Assembly (NCBI GenBank): GCA_900660155.1
Contig: CABFPE010000517.1
Coordinates: 95,107-159,106, forward strand
Length of the DNA stretch: 64,000 bases
Direction: 5' to 3'
DNA from: Hofstenia miamia
Lineage: Eukaryota; Xenacoelomorpha; Acoela; Hofsteniidae
Shown: piece by piece, positions 46,887 through 58,700 of the stretch
Layout: every line of letters starts with the position of its first letter
Position numbering within the stretch: position 1 is the first letter of the stretch
Made by a program: the position numbers and the translations under genes
The notes under the pieces: model-generated
The model's input: the letters and a program-made list of their open reading frames with translations, nothing else
Databases searched by the model: none
What the model was told of the DNA's origin: nothing

Positions 46887-49800
46887 TAGTAAGCAAAATT
46901 CCCCGCCATTAAATACAGGTATATCAAAATTCAACAAATAACGCGGCAACATTTACACATGTGAAATATATAATTTTACAATTTTTTTTATCCCAGCCCT
47001 ATTTTAATATAAGCTAAGAATAACAAAATATAATAATTCAACATTCCGTGCGATATTATTGCAACATATTGCAAAAAATGTTGTGAATCGAATTTTCGCT
47101 AATTTTAACCCTGAATTTTATAGGTTTACTCAGTAGGTAGGAAATATCAGATTTGCAGTCTTCAAAAATTATTCCTCTTCCTCCTAAATTTCTGTCATAC
47201 TAACATGAGCAGGATCTGACTTGCAGCTCATTTCTTATTGTTTGTTTATATTCATATTGATAAATGTATTGCGCTATAGTACGAAAGGCTAAATGTAGCT
47301 CTCGTTTGACCATGGGTCTGGCCGAGTTTTGGGCCTAAATGTGTCCCTAGTAGGTTTGGATAAGTTGTTTCTGAAAAGTTTTGCCTAATTAAGATTAAAT
47401 AATTAGCAACTACCACTAACAGTATCCAATTGTTGTTAACCTTTAGAAATTTAATTTTGTTATGTTGTCCGTAATTTGAGTGTTTTGATTATTTCCTTCC
47501 GAAATCTAAAGAATTTCGCACCCACGCTTCTTTGCCAACTATTCTTTTTTCATGGCGTTAAACTTTGAAGGAATTTATTGAATAATGCTAAATAAACTAA
47601 CCGATCGCGATTAGCTATTCGTATGGAAGGGTGAGATAGGCTTTTTAACTGTTTTCGAATTTTAGTTATAAATCAGTTTTTTATAGTTCAAGTTTTTTGG
47701 TGTTTTCTGTTTTTTGTATTACGCGGACTTTTTTCATTTTAAAAGCTGTTATACTGTGTAGCTGAAATGCACAGAGAAAACCATGTTCATTTTAAGTCAG
47801 TGCATTGGATAATCATAGTGAACATGGGAGAAAATTTAGGCCCAAACCTTGCTTGAATCAAGCCCATTTTAATTAATTCTAATTTTGCTATTTTGTTTAT
47901 CTACTAATAATTTCTGGGAAGTTTACAACACAAAACTGTAAATTTCACATCTGTGTAACATTGAAATTAGGTAACTGTTGCTAGATCAGTTGCATAAATT
48001 TAATTGTTTTAAATTTGCAAAGAAAACATTCAAGACTGATACTGGATGTGTGGAACCGAAGTCAAGAGACCAGAAACAGCAAATCAATTTAATATAGTTC
48101 TTCTATTTCGGATTTTGGATTAATTTTTCGTTTTGTTTGAAATTTTTAGGTAAACCAAGTTATCTCATTGAACCGTAACATTTTAGTAAGATCGTAATTT
48201 TTCTTGGAATTAGTACTGAAACATGCAGTATATTTGCTACGAATATTAAGACTAAGTATTGAGAATTAAGCATGATTTCGACCTGTAAAATTTATTATTC
48301 TAGCTTTGGTTTCCAAGCTGTTACACAAATGCATTTTGTCATTTCTGGCCTTGAAAATAATTTCACCTTCACCATCGGGAAATCCAGGATCGTGTTTACG
48401 GCAGGTGTCTCTCGCTGCAATGCTGCATCGCTCTTAACAGTTTTTATCATTAATGACAATTGTTGAATCCGCCAATCGTTTGCTTTCCCTCTATGTGAGA
48501 TTTTAAGGAAGAATTCATTCTCTCCTGCCCATAGTAGAATAATTCTGCGCATTAAGTGCTGCAGCATTAAATATCATTTCGTTGAATTTCGCGATCGCAT
48601 TATGGGTGGATTAGCCGGCGTCTACTTCTCAAAGCTGGATAATTCCTTAGCTTGTTCTTTTCAATTTTATTTTGCCTACTTCGATTTCATGCAATTCCAA
48701 AAAAAAGCTGTTTTTGTGACAGTTTTTATTCATTCTATTGAAATTTAAGAAAAAAATTTTAAATTAGAAAAGTTGAATTGATGTTAGAAATCATGATACA
48801 ATTTCATCTGAAGCGCACGTATTGCGTTCAAGGGTGTAGCCAAAATTGTTATTGTTGGGATTCTAGCAAACCTATATTTTTGTGAAAAATATCACAAAAA
48901 ATTTTAACTTCAGAAAGTTTTTTTAATTTAATGAAACAGATGGTGAAAAAAATTTGCATATAATCTACATTGTGAGGATGTCACAACAAGGAATTATTAA
49001 TTTTTCAATTAAAGAGTTATCGATTTCGAAGCGTATTTCAGATGTATGTCTCATTACGCAAACTGTGTTTTTATTGCGTTTTTGTAGGACAATAACAGCT
49101 GATAAAACGATATTCAACTTTAAAATTAAGAAATACGTGGACACATACTTTTCACTATCACTAACAGTAAAGCAAAGTACTGGTACCAAATCATACTGAG
49201 TTAAGTAGGTGTTTTCCACCTAATACAACCTAAATCCTAAATGGTATAAAATTGATCAACACAATGAGTGCTGGCAAACCTGATTACGATCCTGTTTTAT
49301 TCTGGACGTGTTTTGCGGCTCCACAAACCTGACCTGACCTGATTAGTCCTGTTAGACCTGATCTGAACACTAGTTTATAAACGAAAAAAATGCGACATTT
49401 TCAAGGAACCGCCAGGGGAAGTACGCTATATTTGAAGTACTTTGTAGAGATCTTATTGTATTTGTAGTGATATATCATTCTTATACTTCATAGCAATTTT
49501 AATTTCATTTATGTCCTATTAGCTTAATTGTAGAATGTTTGTAGACTTTGGTAGTGTTTTTTATCAGGGTGCTTTACAACCTTGGCCTGCGGCTAATTTT
49601 TAAATAGTGTTGCTTCGTGGCTCTTTGAAACGCTAGATTCTTAATTTAGATTACATTAGCGTAGATGTTTTAGAAATCAAGTTTGGAACGTATGTATTTA
49701 ATATTTTTATTGTAATCATTTGTTTTTGAAACATTTTTAATTCATCATTACCCAATTCATTCAAGTATCATCTGTTTTGTAAGCGAAGCGCTTTTTTCCA

Positions 49801-50690
49801 ACAATGGTGATGTGGAATGTTGTGGGTATATATTTTTTCATCCATATTCGATACTGTTTTTCAAAAGGCGTTCAGCCATTTTTTTTATAAAACTTACAGG
49901 CACACTTTTTTGTTTAGTTTCATATTAATACATGTCTTTAGTCACTAAGCATTGGAGTTTACCATGAGTAGATCAAATTCTTTTCAAAAACCAGTTAGTA
50001 CGTGCAAGTTAAAATTCCTAAAGCAATCTGCAATATATAACTTCCAATATAACATTGTTCAATTTTTACAAAAGAACACGAGAAAGCTTTTTTGTAACTT
50101 GGCTGTATTTCTATTTTATATTTAGTTTATATTAGTTTATCTAATTTATACTATAGTTAAAGCCTTGTTAAATTTGTATTAAAGACATTTAATGGCCTTA
50201 ATATAAAATACGTATTTATTTCAAGAGTTTGCTTAACATGATTCAATGATAATAATGAGCAGTTTGAAGGCTCATGTTTGATATGTGAATCGATGCGACT
50301 AAATTGTAAAAAAGCTCAACCTATTCGCCTTATCAACTGTTTAGTGAGCGCAGTAGGACGCTCTCTCCCTTGTTTTCGCTGAAATTTGATGCATAAGCGA
50401 TTTGAGGTGACAGTGGATTTATTGTTCGCATGAATTGAAATAAAACCGTGAAGGTTTTACAATTTCATCACTTGTCATTAGAATTCATTTAAGTTTACTC
50501 TCCAAGTTTCAACTTCTTTATTAATCAACTTTGACTTTGCATCAGGATTGGGATGTTTAAAACATAAGCTGTTTTAAAAAACAGGTTTTTTTATTGTTTT
50601 TGTTTCAAATTCATATAGAAATCAATGGACAATTTTTTGAATTAGTTTACGTGTATAAAACGTAAAATGGATGTTGATAAGTTTGTTGTA
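46887..50690. other. Long interval, no gene recognised
   Basis: Contains a perfect 13-bp inverted pair TTTGGGCCTAAAT (47328-47340 and 47834-47846), possibly the ends of a ~560-bp element. Contains a CCTGA-rich cluster at 49275-49365. At 48300-48640 the sequence is less AT-rich than the flanks with overlapping short frames on both strands. None has a recognisable protein. Confidence 0.4.
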
Positions 50691-50698
50691 ATTCAATT

Positions 50699-50812
50699 TC
50701 TGAAATGTAATCGGCTCGTGATTTCAAGCCCGGGCACCGCCATTATCCAAGCCCAGCCCAGTCCGTTTCATTCTTAGTTTTTCAGGCCGAGCCACGCCCG
50801 GTTACAACTCTG
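50699..50812. mobile_element. 114-bp hAT-type miniature or solo fold-back
   Basis: The right end complement reads CAGAGTTGTAACCGGGCGTG; the left end has TGTAATCGGCTCGTG. The flanks ATTCAATT (50691-50698) and ATTCAATG (50813-50820) match at 7 of 8. GC-rich interior with GGCTCG and CCCAGCCC. CAGAGTTG-type ends also occur singly near 55811-55824 and 62160-62171. Confidence 0.6.
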
Positions 50813-51375
50813 ATTCAATGTTTGCTAGTATATACTGTATGTTTCTAGCAAAGTTTTAGTGGCTTTAAGTGGTTCTCTCTAAGGGCAAAAAACATTGTTT
50901 TAAAACGTTTTTTGTAAAACACACATTTTACCCTTCCTGAAGTTTCCAAACATTTTGTAGGGAAATTTCATTATCATAAAAATTTCCTGCATTGATTAAC
51001 TTTTTGGAAAATACTTAACTTTGAATTTTTTCTTGATATGTGAAATTTTATTTTTACCTAATTTTTATTTTATTAATTTTGTTGGCAACTTATTGAAAAT
51101 TTATTTTGACGACTGCGCAGCAACTTTACTTTTTTTGCATTTATCCTCCTAACGTTATTTGTAAAGTTGCGTAATATTGCATTCGCAATATTTTATCAAA
51201 AAATATATTATTCAATATTTTCCGTCCGCAAAATATATTATTTAAATTTTTTCTTGGATGTTGTTGATTTGAAAGAAATTTTCCTTGACAGTGTTAACCC
51301 TTTATCTTCAGGTCCCAGAAAAACGATGGCGTCGTAGTATAATTACTGTAATAATGAGGAAAATGCTCTATATTA

Positions 51376-52948
51376 TACAGTAGTGAAAAAAAGAATTCGG
51401 CCACCCAGGATTTGTCATAAATATTTCTAAGAAATGGATACCAAGAATGTCATAGTTATTTTTTAATTAGATTTTGGGTTGCAGAAAGAGGAATTCGTCA
51501 ATGTTGAGACATAATTATCACTGTTTACTTTAAATCTCAAAGAGAAATGCTGCAATGCTTGTAGTTAGCTAATCTTTTCTTGCAAAAATGTATATTCGGC
51601 CACTTGAGGCCTAATCAAAGAATCTGTGAAAAATTTCATTGGCTGAGCTTTTTTCAGTCTATTTATATTGAAAATGTCTAATACCAGTCTTTCTTCGCCA
51701 TATATGATGCCTGGTTACGTACCTCTTGCCATCCGCGATTTGATTATCTCCAAACATTTGGAAGGGATGAGTCAACGTAATATAGCCCGACTTGTAGAAC
51801 GACCTCGAAGTACTGTGGGGGATATCATCAGACTTTTCAATTCTGAAAACATCATTGACCAAAGAAGACCTCCAAAACCTCCCTATCAGGTCCTTTTTGC
51901 CTTTTAAAACGAAATCCCACGAAGACTTCAGAGGAATTTCACAAGGAATTATCTGATGGTAACCTTATGACAACAAGAACTGTTCGAAACATCCTGAAGA
52001 AGCACTCAATTAAGACTTTCGTGGCACCTAGAAAGCCATTCTTAACCTCAAAGCAAAGATTACGCCAGGCGAGGTGGGCCAATTTAATGAAAGACAATTC
52101 ACCTGAACATTGGTCTAATGTTATATTTTCAGATGAGTCAAGATTTGTGCTATACTAATCGAAAATGATGTCGATAAAGAGACCAACTTGGCAGAAGTTT
52201 AGATTCTTTACCTCAGCTTACTCAGGGGACCATGAACTATGGTGAGAAGTCTGTAATGGTATTGGGTGCAATATGGAAGTGTGGCTTTCGCAAAATTGTT
52301 AACATCACTGGTATTCTTTGAAGCTCTCAATATGCTCGGATTTTCGAAAAGGAACTCTTGACATTCTTACAAGTGATTCAATACACAGCAGGATGGTGCT
52401 CCATGTCATACTTCAAAAGAAATGAAACATTTCCTCCACAGTAATGAGGTTGTTATCCTTGCTGACTGGCCTGGCCAATCTCCAGACCTTAACAGTATCG
52501 AAAATATGTAGAAATGGGTGAAATATCGAATTGGACAGCATACTCTTCACACTGAAGACAAGTTGTGGAGCGCAATAAAGAAAAATTTTATGCAATTCCC
52601 AACAGCTTTATTGAAAGACTTTTTACTTCAATCTCTGATCGCCTTGAAGCTGTCATTCGCTCAAAGAGGCACCCTACAAAATATTAGAAAAGACAATTAT
52701 TAATTTATGTATCTATTTTGAATTTACTTTTCAGGTTTCCGAATAAATTTTTCCGATACAGTTTTCTAATTTTGATTAAAAATTAATAGCCAATTGTTAT
52801 TCTACATATTTTATGGTACTAGACATACAAACTTTCCTTTCCTAATCAAAGTAACACTTAGTTATATTTTTAGGCAGACTCTATCCAATGAATATTGATA
52901 ATTTATTGAAATTAGCAAGGTGGTCGAATACATATTTCCAGTACTGTA
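51376..52948 (+). mobile_element. Tc1-like transposon, complete length
   Basis: Terminal inverted repeats begin TACAGTAGTGAAAAAAAGAA at the left and TACAGTACTGGAAATATGTA at the right on the complement. Both continue TTCG(G/A)CCACC, about 24 of 30 matching. Each end is flanked by TA (51374-51375 and 52949-52950), the Tc1/mariner target. Length 1573 bp is normal for Tc1-like elements. A second internal repeat lies near each end: ATTCGGCCAC at 51395 and again at 51594, GGTGGTCGAAT at 52919 and GGTTTCCGAAT at 52734. This resembles an IR/DR arrangement of two transposase binding sites per end. Confidence 0.93.
51674..52700 (+). pseudogene. Tc1-like DD34E transposase, inactive
   Basis: Starts at ATG 51674 (MSNTSLSSPYMMPGYVPLA). 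An N-terminal paired-type helix-turn-helix follows (HLEGMSQRNIARLVERPRST) and a second DNA-binding part (TTRTVRNILKKHSIKTFVAP). The catalytic domain shows the first aspartate in VIFSDESRF (about 52123-52150), the second in QQDGAPCHTS (about 52388-52415) and the glutamate in SPDLNSIENM (about 52480-52509). It would cut and paste the element at TA sites. The reading frame changes around 51900 and again between 52158 and 52518, and a TAG at 52509-52511 replaces the tryptophan expected after IENM. At least three lesions, so it is inactive. Confidence 0.92.
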
Positions 52949-52950
52949 TA

Positions 52951-55443
52951 ACGTTTTAATGATAAATTGAATTTTTCAATTTCACTATATTCTATCTAAA
53001 TTATTTCAGTACAAAAGTCATTATTCTGAATATCCCAGTGCATCCTGTGCATACATGTAAACTAAAGTATACTCTTTTTTGATTTTCAAAATGTGCTGAT
53101 TGCAATTTTTGGATTTCTACGACAAAAGAAGTGGTGGAATGTTATGCAATGATTACTACTTGTAATTCTCAGAGCTGGAAGTGTGTAATAATATCAGATA
53201 TTCTAAAACGCCCAAATTTCCTGAAAAAAAAGTTTAAAAATTGCCATAAATTCCATCTTTTCTAAAATATTTTTCATTTTTTATATATTTTTGAGAATTG
53301 CTCCCCTTGAGCTAAAATTTTGTGTGACTATTAAATAAAGCCTAAAGCTATCACGCATATTCAATTTGGAATTTTTTGACGTTAACCCACCGAACTGCTC
53401 GCTGGCGATAAGTATAAGGAAAATCAGAACATTTTAAAATTATTTCTACCACTTTTTATCCAAATTTGTAGTTTTTAATGAAAGCGTAACAAAAGCCCGA
53501 GAATACTCTGTTCGTCAGGAGGAATTTCTGGCTCTCCACATTTATTCAATTTGACATTGCTGGATTAGTATAACACAATTTTTGTGAAAAGAAAATACAT
53601 TAATATATTTTTCGTCCCCAAACAAATATTTTTTATTGAAATATTTACAATTATTGCGCACCCCCGGTTATCTGACTTAATACACTTAAGTATAAATGAT
53701 ACTCTTTACGTTGTTAAAAATTGATATCATTAACCAAATGCCATTTCTCTTTATGTTTTTCCACTCAATCGATTGATCACGCAACCATGATTGATGTGGA
53801 AGAACTTTATATATTACTGCTTTCACTTTGCGCATTCATTTTTTTGGGTTTCATCTCACTTTAAAGTTAAATACTTTTTGTGTAATGTCTAGGTTCTCTA
53901 TGACAGTTTGTTTGTGAAAAGTGTTGAGAACAAATGCCTCACAAAGTTTTACACTAAGGAATCGCATCCTACACTCACTGCTCACCGTTGAAAGTGTTCA
54001 TAATTATACAAGTTGCATTTGCACTTGAATGTCATTGAGTATATCACCGCTGGCTGTAAAATGAATCAATGCTAAAATTATATATTTGTGAGGGCGTTTG
54101 CAAAGGAAATAACTGCGATGTAATTTCACGTGACTTAAAATCCTTTCTTCAGAAAGTGCTAAAAATAGCGTTCTATTTTTATAATATTCCGCTAAGTTAG
54201 TCATGTCAAAATATTGAATACAACTCTGACCTTACACAGCCCAACGTATCTTTCAAATACAACCATTTTGTTCTCATTTTCAATCAATTTTATGGAAGTC
54301 TATTAAGGCGGTTGGAGATTTTGGAAATTGGAGAAAATGGGCTCCCATTTAATGATGAACGTTTGTTCTAATAATTTTTACTGTGGATAGACCGCTCAAT
54401 ATCTCTGCAGGTGAACCGTGCGCAAATCAAAAATCGCTGCGGAGTAGGGCCCCAAAACAATACAATTCGCGCAAGTTTGCAGGACCAGTTTTGTTATCTC
54501 AACGCATTAATAAAAAAGAAGACAGTCTTCTATAAATGACACTACTCTGTGGCGATTTTACATTGTAAATATATTTTTTAGTTTTATAGTTATTAGAGAT
54601 TAATTCTTTTTTATAAGAACAGATTTGATAAAGTGAATTTTCGCGATGAGAAATATCTGAGATTGATGTTGCCTACTGTTTTTTTACACATAAAATCAAT
54701 TTCAAATTTTAATCCATACGCAATATTAACCAACCATTGTTCATGCTGTTCAACCCCATTTTTTAAATGCTTTTCCTGAATGGGACGCTTGTAGAGAAAC
54801 GTTTCTCATTGAATTGAATAAATACGTGAAGTTCAAGGGATATGACGCGAAAAGTAAACTACTTGCCATTTTTGAAATGGAAAAGTTACATAATTTCCTT
54901 TATCCAATGAAATTGTGTTTAGTGCTCACTTAATTTCTCATGGATTATGTATTTCAATTCGTAGCATTGTTTCCCAATTTAAACACTCCAGTTTAAAAAT
55001 GTCACCATATCACTCGCTTTCATCTTCTGACTCATTCTTTTTCCTCTTCTGTCACGCTGTTTGAATTTGGCAGTTTTCATTTGTATTTGCTATTTTGCTT
55101 TGTTTTTATTTTTAGCTATGTAAGTTGTAAATTTATAAACAATGCTCTGCTATTCTATGTTGCAACTCATACGGTGCTCGAAGGATCTCTCCGGCAGAAT
55201 CATATAATGGAAATTTTCTAGCTTCTGAACACTCGTCTTTTATCACTTATAACTATGACTAAATGCATATCAACAATATATATATATATATATATTATCC
55301 TTTTATTAATTGTCGTAGGTTACAACGATTTTTCTGATTCAACTTAGGTAGGCTATTATATATTGTTCGTAAATAATGCTAACCCATTAAATGCTAATGA
55401 CGTTTTTCTTACAACATTTGCCTGAATGTTTTCAATTTCAAAA
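52951..55443. other. AT-rich interval, no gene recognised
   Basis: Contains an (AT)n run at 55276-55295. The short frame at 54204-54004 (-) matches nothing known to me. Confidence 0.5.
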
Positions 55444-55445
55444 TA

Positions 55446-56251
55446 TTTGGGTTGGACAAAAAGCTTCGCACACCTGCATATTTTGAACAATCAAACAAGT
55501 TATAAACGAAAATTTTTGTTTCAAGAGTAAATTATTGGGTTTAAAAATGTAACAAAAGTAGCATTTGTATGCAAACTTAACAATTAGTACTTTCCATAGT
55601 GTCCATAAACGTCCAAAACCAGAGTATATATGGTGTGTCCTCTTCAAATATTACTTGGCTGTCGTGCATGAGTTGTTCTACACCCTTATTGTTCAATGTT
55701 GGACTGATCAGTATAAACGATTGTATTCTAATCACTGCTTGCCATTTTAAGAAAATTGTGACACCATTTTACTTTGAAACTTCGTTGCTTCAACGACAGT
55801 TTGGGGCATTGAGCTGCAACTCTGGCTACGAGATAAGCATTATTTAGGATCGCTCTGATAGTTTGATTGGTAAATTCACTGCCTTTGGTCTTATTCTACT
55901 GAAGCTCAGTGGATGTAAGCATGGAGTTGTCTTTGGACATTTAACGTGCGTTTCGGGTGTTGGCAATCATTTGACGAGCGTCCTAGACTTTCTTAGGCTG
56001 ATTATTGTCAGCTGCTTTAAATTGATTGACAAAATCACGAATAATTGGCTCTGTTCGTTCCGACTTCTTTCAAAATCTGTCCAAGTGACGCAGCAGCAAG
56101 ATGCTTTGAAATATTGAGCTTGTATATAGTTTGGGGATGGTTGGTACATGCATGATTTAATTAAATGACCTATCGAAAACAATAAACAAATAAAGTTGGC
56201 AGAGAAAAAATGGAAGAAAACCTTGTGTGCGAACATTTTTGTCTAGAAGTG
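55446..56251 (-). mobile_element. Old Tc1/mariner-like element
   Basis: The left end contains GGACAAAAAGCTTCGCACAC. The right end on the complement contains AGACAAAAATGTTCGCACAC. Each end abuts TA (55444-55445 and 56252-56253). The interior encodes a badly decayed transposase on the minus strand. At 806 bp it is about half the usual length, so a large part has been deleted. Confidence 0.75.
55560..56110 (-). pseudogene. Decayed Tc1-like transposase
   Basis: Minus-strand translation, read across several stops and shifts, shows Tc1-type landmarks. These are a WTDFERSRNE-like start near 56070, TIRAILNNAYLVARVAAQCP near 55830-55770, and the first catalytic aspartate in TIVYTDQSNIEQ near 55715-55680, followed by TIYTLVLDVYG near 55620. 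The second aspartate and the glutamate region are not found. Many stops and frame changes mark it as far older than the element at 51376-52948. Confidence 0.7.
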
Positions 56252-56253
56252 TA

Positions 56254-56659
56254 CACCTGTTGAAAATGAAAACATCCTGGAATACGCGTCCTACTAATGT
56301 TAACATTTTATTTTTCACCTGAAAAATAATTAGTCATGTAATATATCTAATGTATCAAAAATATTGTAACATTCTAAAATATCAGCTTCTAGAAGGAGCA
56401 TAACATTAATTTCATTCAAACGTGCGAACCTTTACGGCCTCTGATCCGAAAATTCCCATACACAGAGCGCCTCTCGACTTTTACAAGTAAAGTATTCAGC
56501 TGAACTGCCTTAAAATCTTATCTTACACTAAATGGAGCATACAAAATCATATCTTTAAATTACTATATCAATTATATGGATTTCTATATGGGACGCTACA
56601 TAGTGCCTCTTATTAATATATTTTCTCAACAAAGCGCCTCTCGACCATGGATTTTAACC
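56254..56659. other. Interval with repeated GCGCCTCTCGAC motif
   Basis: AGCGCCTCTCGAC occurs at 56466-56478 and 56633-56645, and AAGCGCCTCTG at 61447-61457 beyond the nested hAT elements. This hints at another repeat unit into which the 56668-61180 element inserted. No gene. Confidence 0.35.
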
Positions 56660-57767
56660 ATGATGAATAGGGTTGGCAAATTGTGGTAACCTAGAAAGTG
56701 GTTACTAGTAACCGCTTTCAAGTATGTGTCCAGTTAGTAGCTCATTGTATGCCTCAAGAGTGAAGAACTAATACGATATTGTTTGATTGCATGCCACTAC
56801 ATTGTAATATTGACTCATGAACTCATGATGCACTTGAAAGGAAGTGTTATTGCTAGGGGAATTTTTTTGTTCACCTAAAAATTGCAAAGTTCCGCCAACG
56901 ATCCCAAAAGTTGACTTTTTGTTGATCCAACAAATCAGCGGCAAAAACGTTTATTCAGATGTTAGATTATAATGTAAACGCATGTATTTACCAATTTTGG
57001 CCTCAAGAAAACCCGATTTTTTCGCAATAAGTTCTTCAGCATTGAAAAACGTCATTGGGCAGATCCGGAACTCGGTTGGCACAACTGGAGCTCTACGTAT
57101 AGGGATGGAGAAATTTAATCACGATCCATCTCAATCAGGGCTGGCCGAAAAAAAACATGCCTGATTAAAAACATGTTTTAAACAACGTTTTAAACACTTG
57201 TTTTTTTTCACTGTTTTTTTTCCATGTTTTTTATCAGAATCGTCAGGGTTCGCAGACGTCCTGATTGTACTGAAATGTCCTGATATTTTGGTAATGTCTG
57301 TTAATTACGCATTTTTTTAAGTGTTTTTTTCTTTTCTTGGAAATATTATGCTATATTATAATAATAATAATAATATTATTATGTTTCAGCAAAGTTTTAG
57401 AATATTTTCAGGTTTGTTGATGGATGAAAAACGTAGATGCAAATTCAATCCTGAATGGACAACGCAAAACGTGAACGAGGTTTTTCGATCAACAACTATA
57501 TTTTATCAAAAGAACGTTGCCTACTGCGACCCCTGAGAATCGTGCTCCCTTTTTATATACAAAATAACCTTAAATATACTCATGTTCACTCCTTTATAAT
57601 CTTATAAATATAATATAGTATCATTCTCAATTTCTTTTGTTGGTTATTATTGTGTTCCCTTTAGCGGCCGCAATCGCATTTCACGAAGCATAATAAATAA
57701 TTGACCAATAATATTCATCTGAGCTTTAATTTTACGCGTTTCATCTGTATAATTATTTAAGTTGTGT

Positions 57768-58525
57768 ATGATGCCCTCACGCGATAATTCCGGCCGCAAA
57801 AGGGATGCCATATGGGCCGAATATGATGAAATTAATACGTCAAGGGTAAAATGCAGGCACTGCTCCTATGAATGTGTCAATTTGGTTGCCAGAATGAAGA
57901 AACATTTCAATGAATGCCACGAAATTCAAATATCAGAAGCAAATTCCTCGCCAGCAAGACGTCCACTTACAGCGTTGAGGAACATGGAGTCCAGTATTAT
58001 TCGAACAACCCCAAATATGGCCCTCAAATTTGATCAATTGATTGGGAAATTTTTATATGCGTCCAATACCCCTTTCGCAGCTGTCGAATCTATCCATTTC
58101 AAAGTGAGTCCACTTAAATATAAGTATATCGCTTTAAAAAAACAGTTGTTTAAATTAAAATTCATTATTTTAGAACATGATTTCTGCTTTACACCCTGGA
58201 TACGCATCGCCCAATCGCAAAAAAGAAGCAAATGAGATCCTTGACCAAATTATGATGAATTGAAGACAAAAGCGAAAAATAAATTAGGACAAAAAGTTAC
58301 TTTAACAGTTGATGGGTGGTCCAACATTTCAAATGAGCCTATTATTGGTTTGAGCGTCTCTCATTTGGGGAAAAATTTCCTAGTGAGCACAGTCGATACA
58401 TTGGGCAACCCACATACATCTGCTTACTTGACGTCAATTGTGGAAAATCAAATTGGACTAATTGAAAATCAATACGAATGTATAATTATTGGGCTCATTA
58501 CTGATAATGCGGCAAATATGAATTT
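57768..58525 (+). pseudogene. hAT transposase, first (duplicate) copy, cut off at N
   Basis: Starts at ATG 57768 with MMPSRDNSGRKRDAIWAEYD. The BED-type finger follows (CRHCSYECVN, then HFNECHE). Exon 1 stays open to the donor AAA|GTGAGT at about 58104-58105 (KFDQLIGKFLYASN is in frame here, unlike in the second copy). A ~70-nt intron ends TTTTAG near 58172. Exon 2 has a one-base shift near 58250 (AAATTATGATG against AAATTCATGATG in the other copy) and reaches TVDGWSNIS and ITDNAANMN before the N. It differs from the second copy by about 2-3% by eye, as alleles or recent copies would. Confidence 0.8.
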
Positions 58526-58526
58526 N
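58526..58526. other. Single N join inside the hAT transposon
   Basis: The sequence after the N restarts at a point equal to 57594, while the sequence before it ends at a point equal to 59458. The join therefore repeats 932 bp. Confidence 0.9.
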
Positions 58527-58700
58527 TTATAATCTTATAAATATAATATAGTATCATTCTCAATTTCTTTTGTTGGTTATTATTGAGTCCCCTTTAGCGG
58601 CCGCAATCGCATTTCACGAAGCATAATAAATAATTGACCAATAATATTCATCTGAGCTTTAATTTTACGCGTTTCATCTGTATAATTATTTAAGTTGTGT

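Noticed and set aside
49275-49372. CCTGACCTGACCTGATTAG cluster as a miniature element
   Set aside because: The ends pair poorly and the flanks do not match; it may be simple-sequence expansion.
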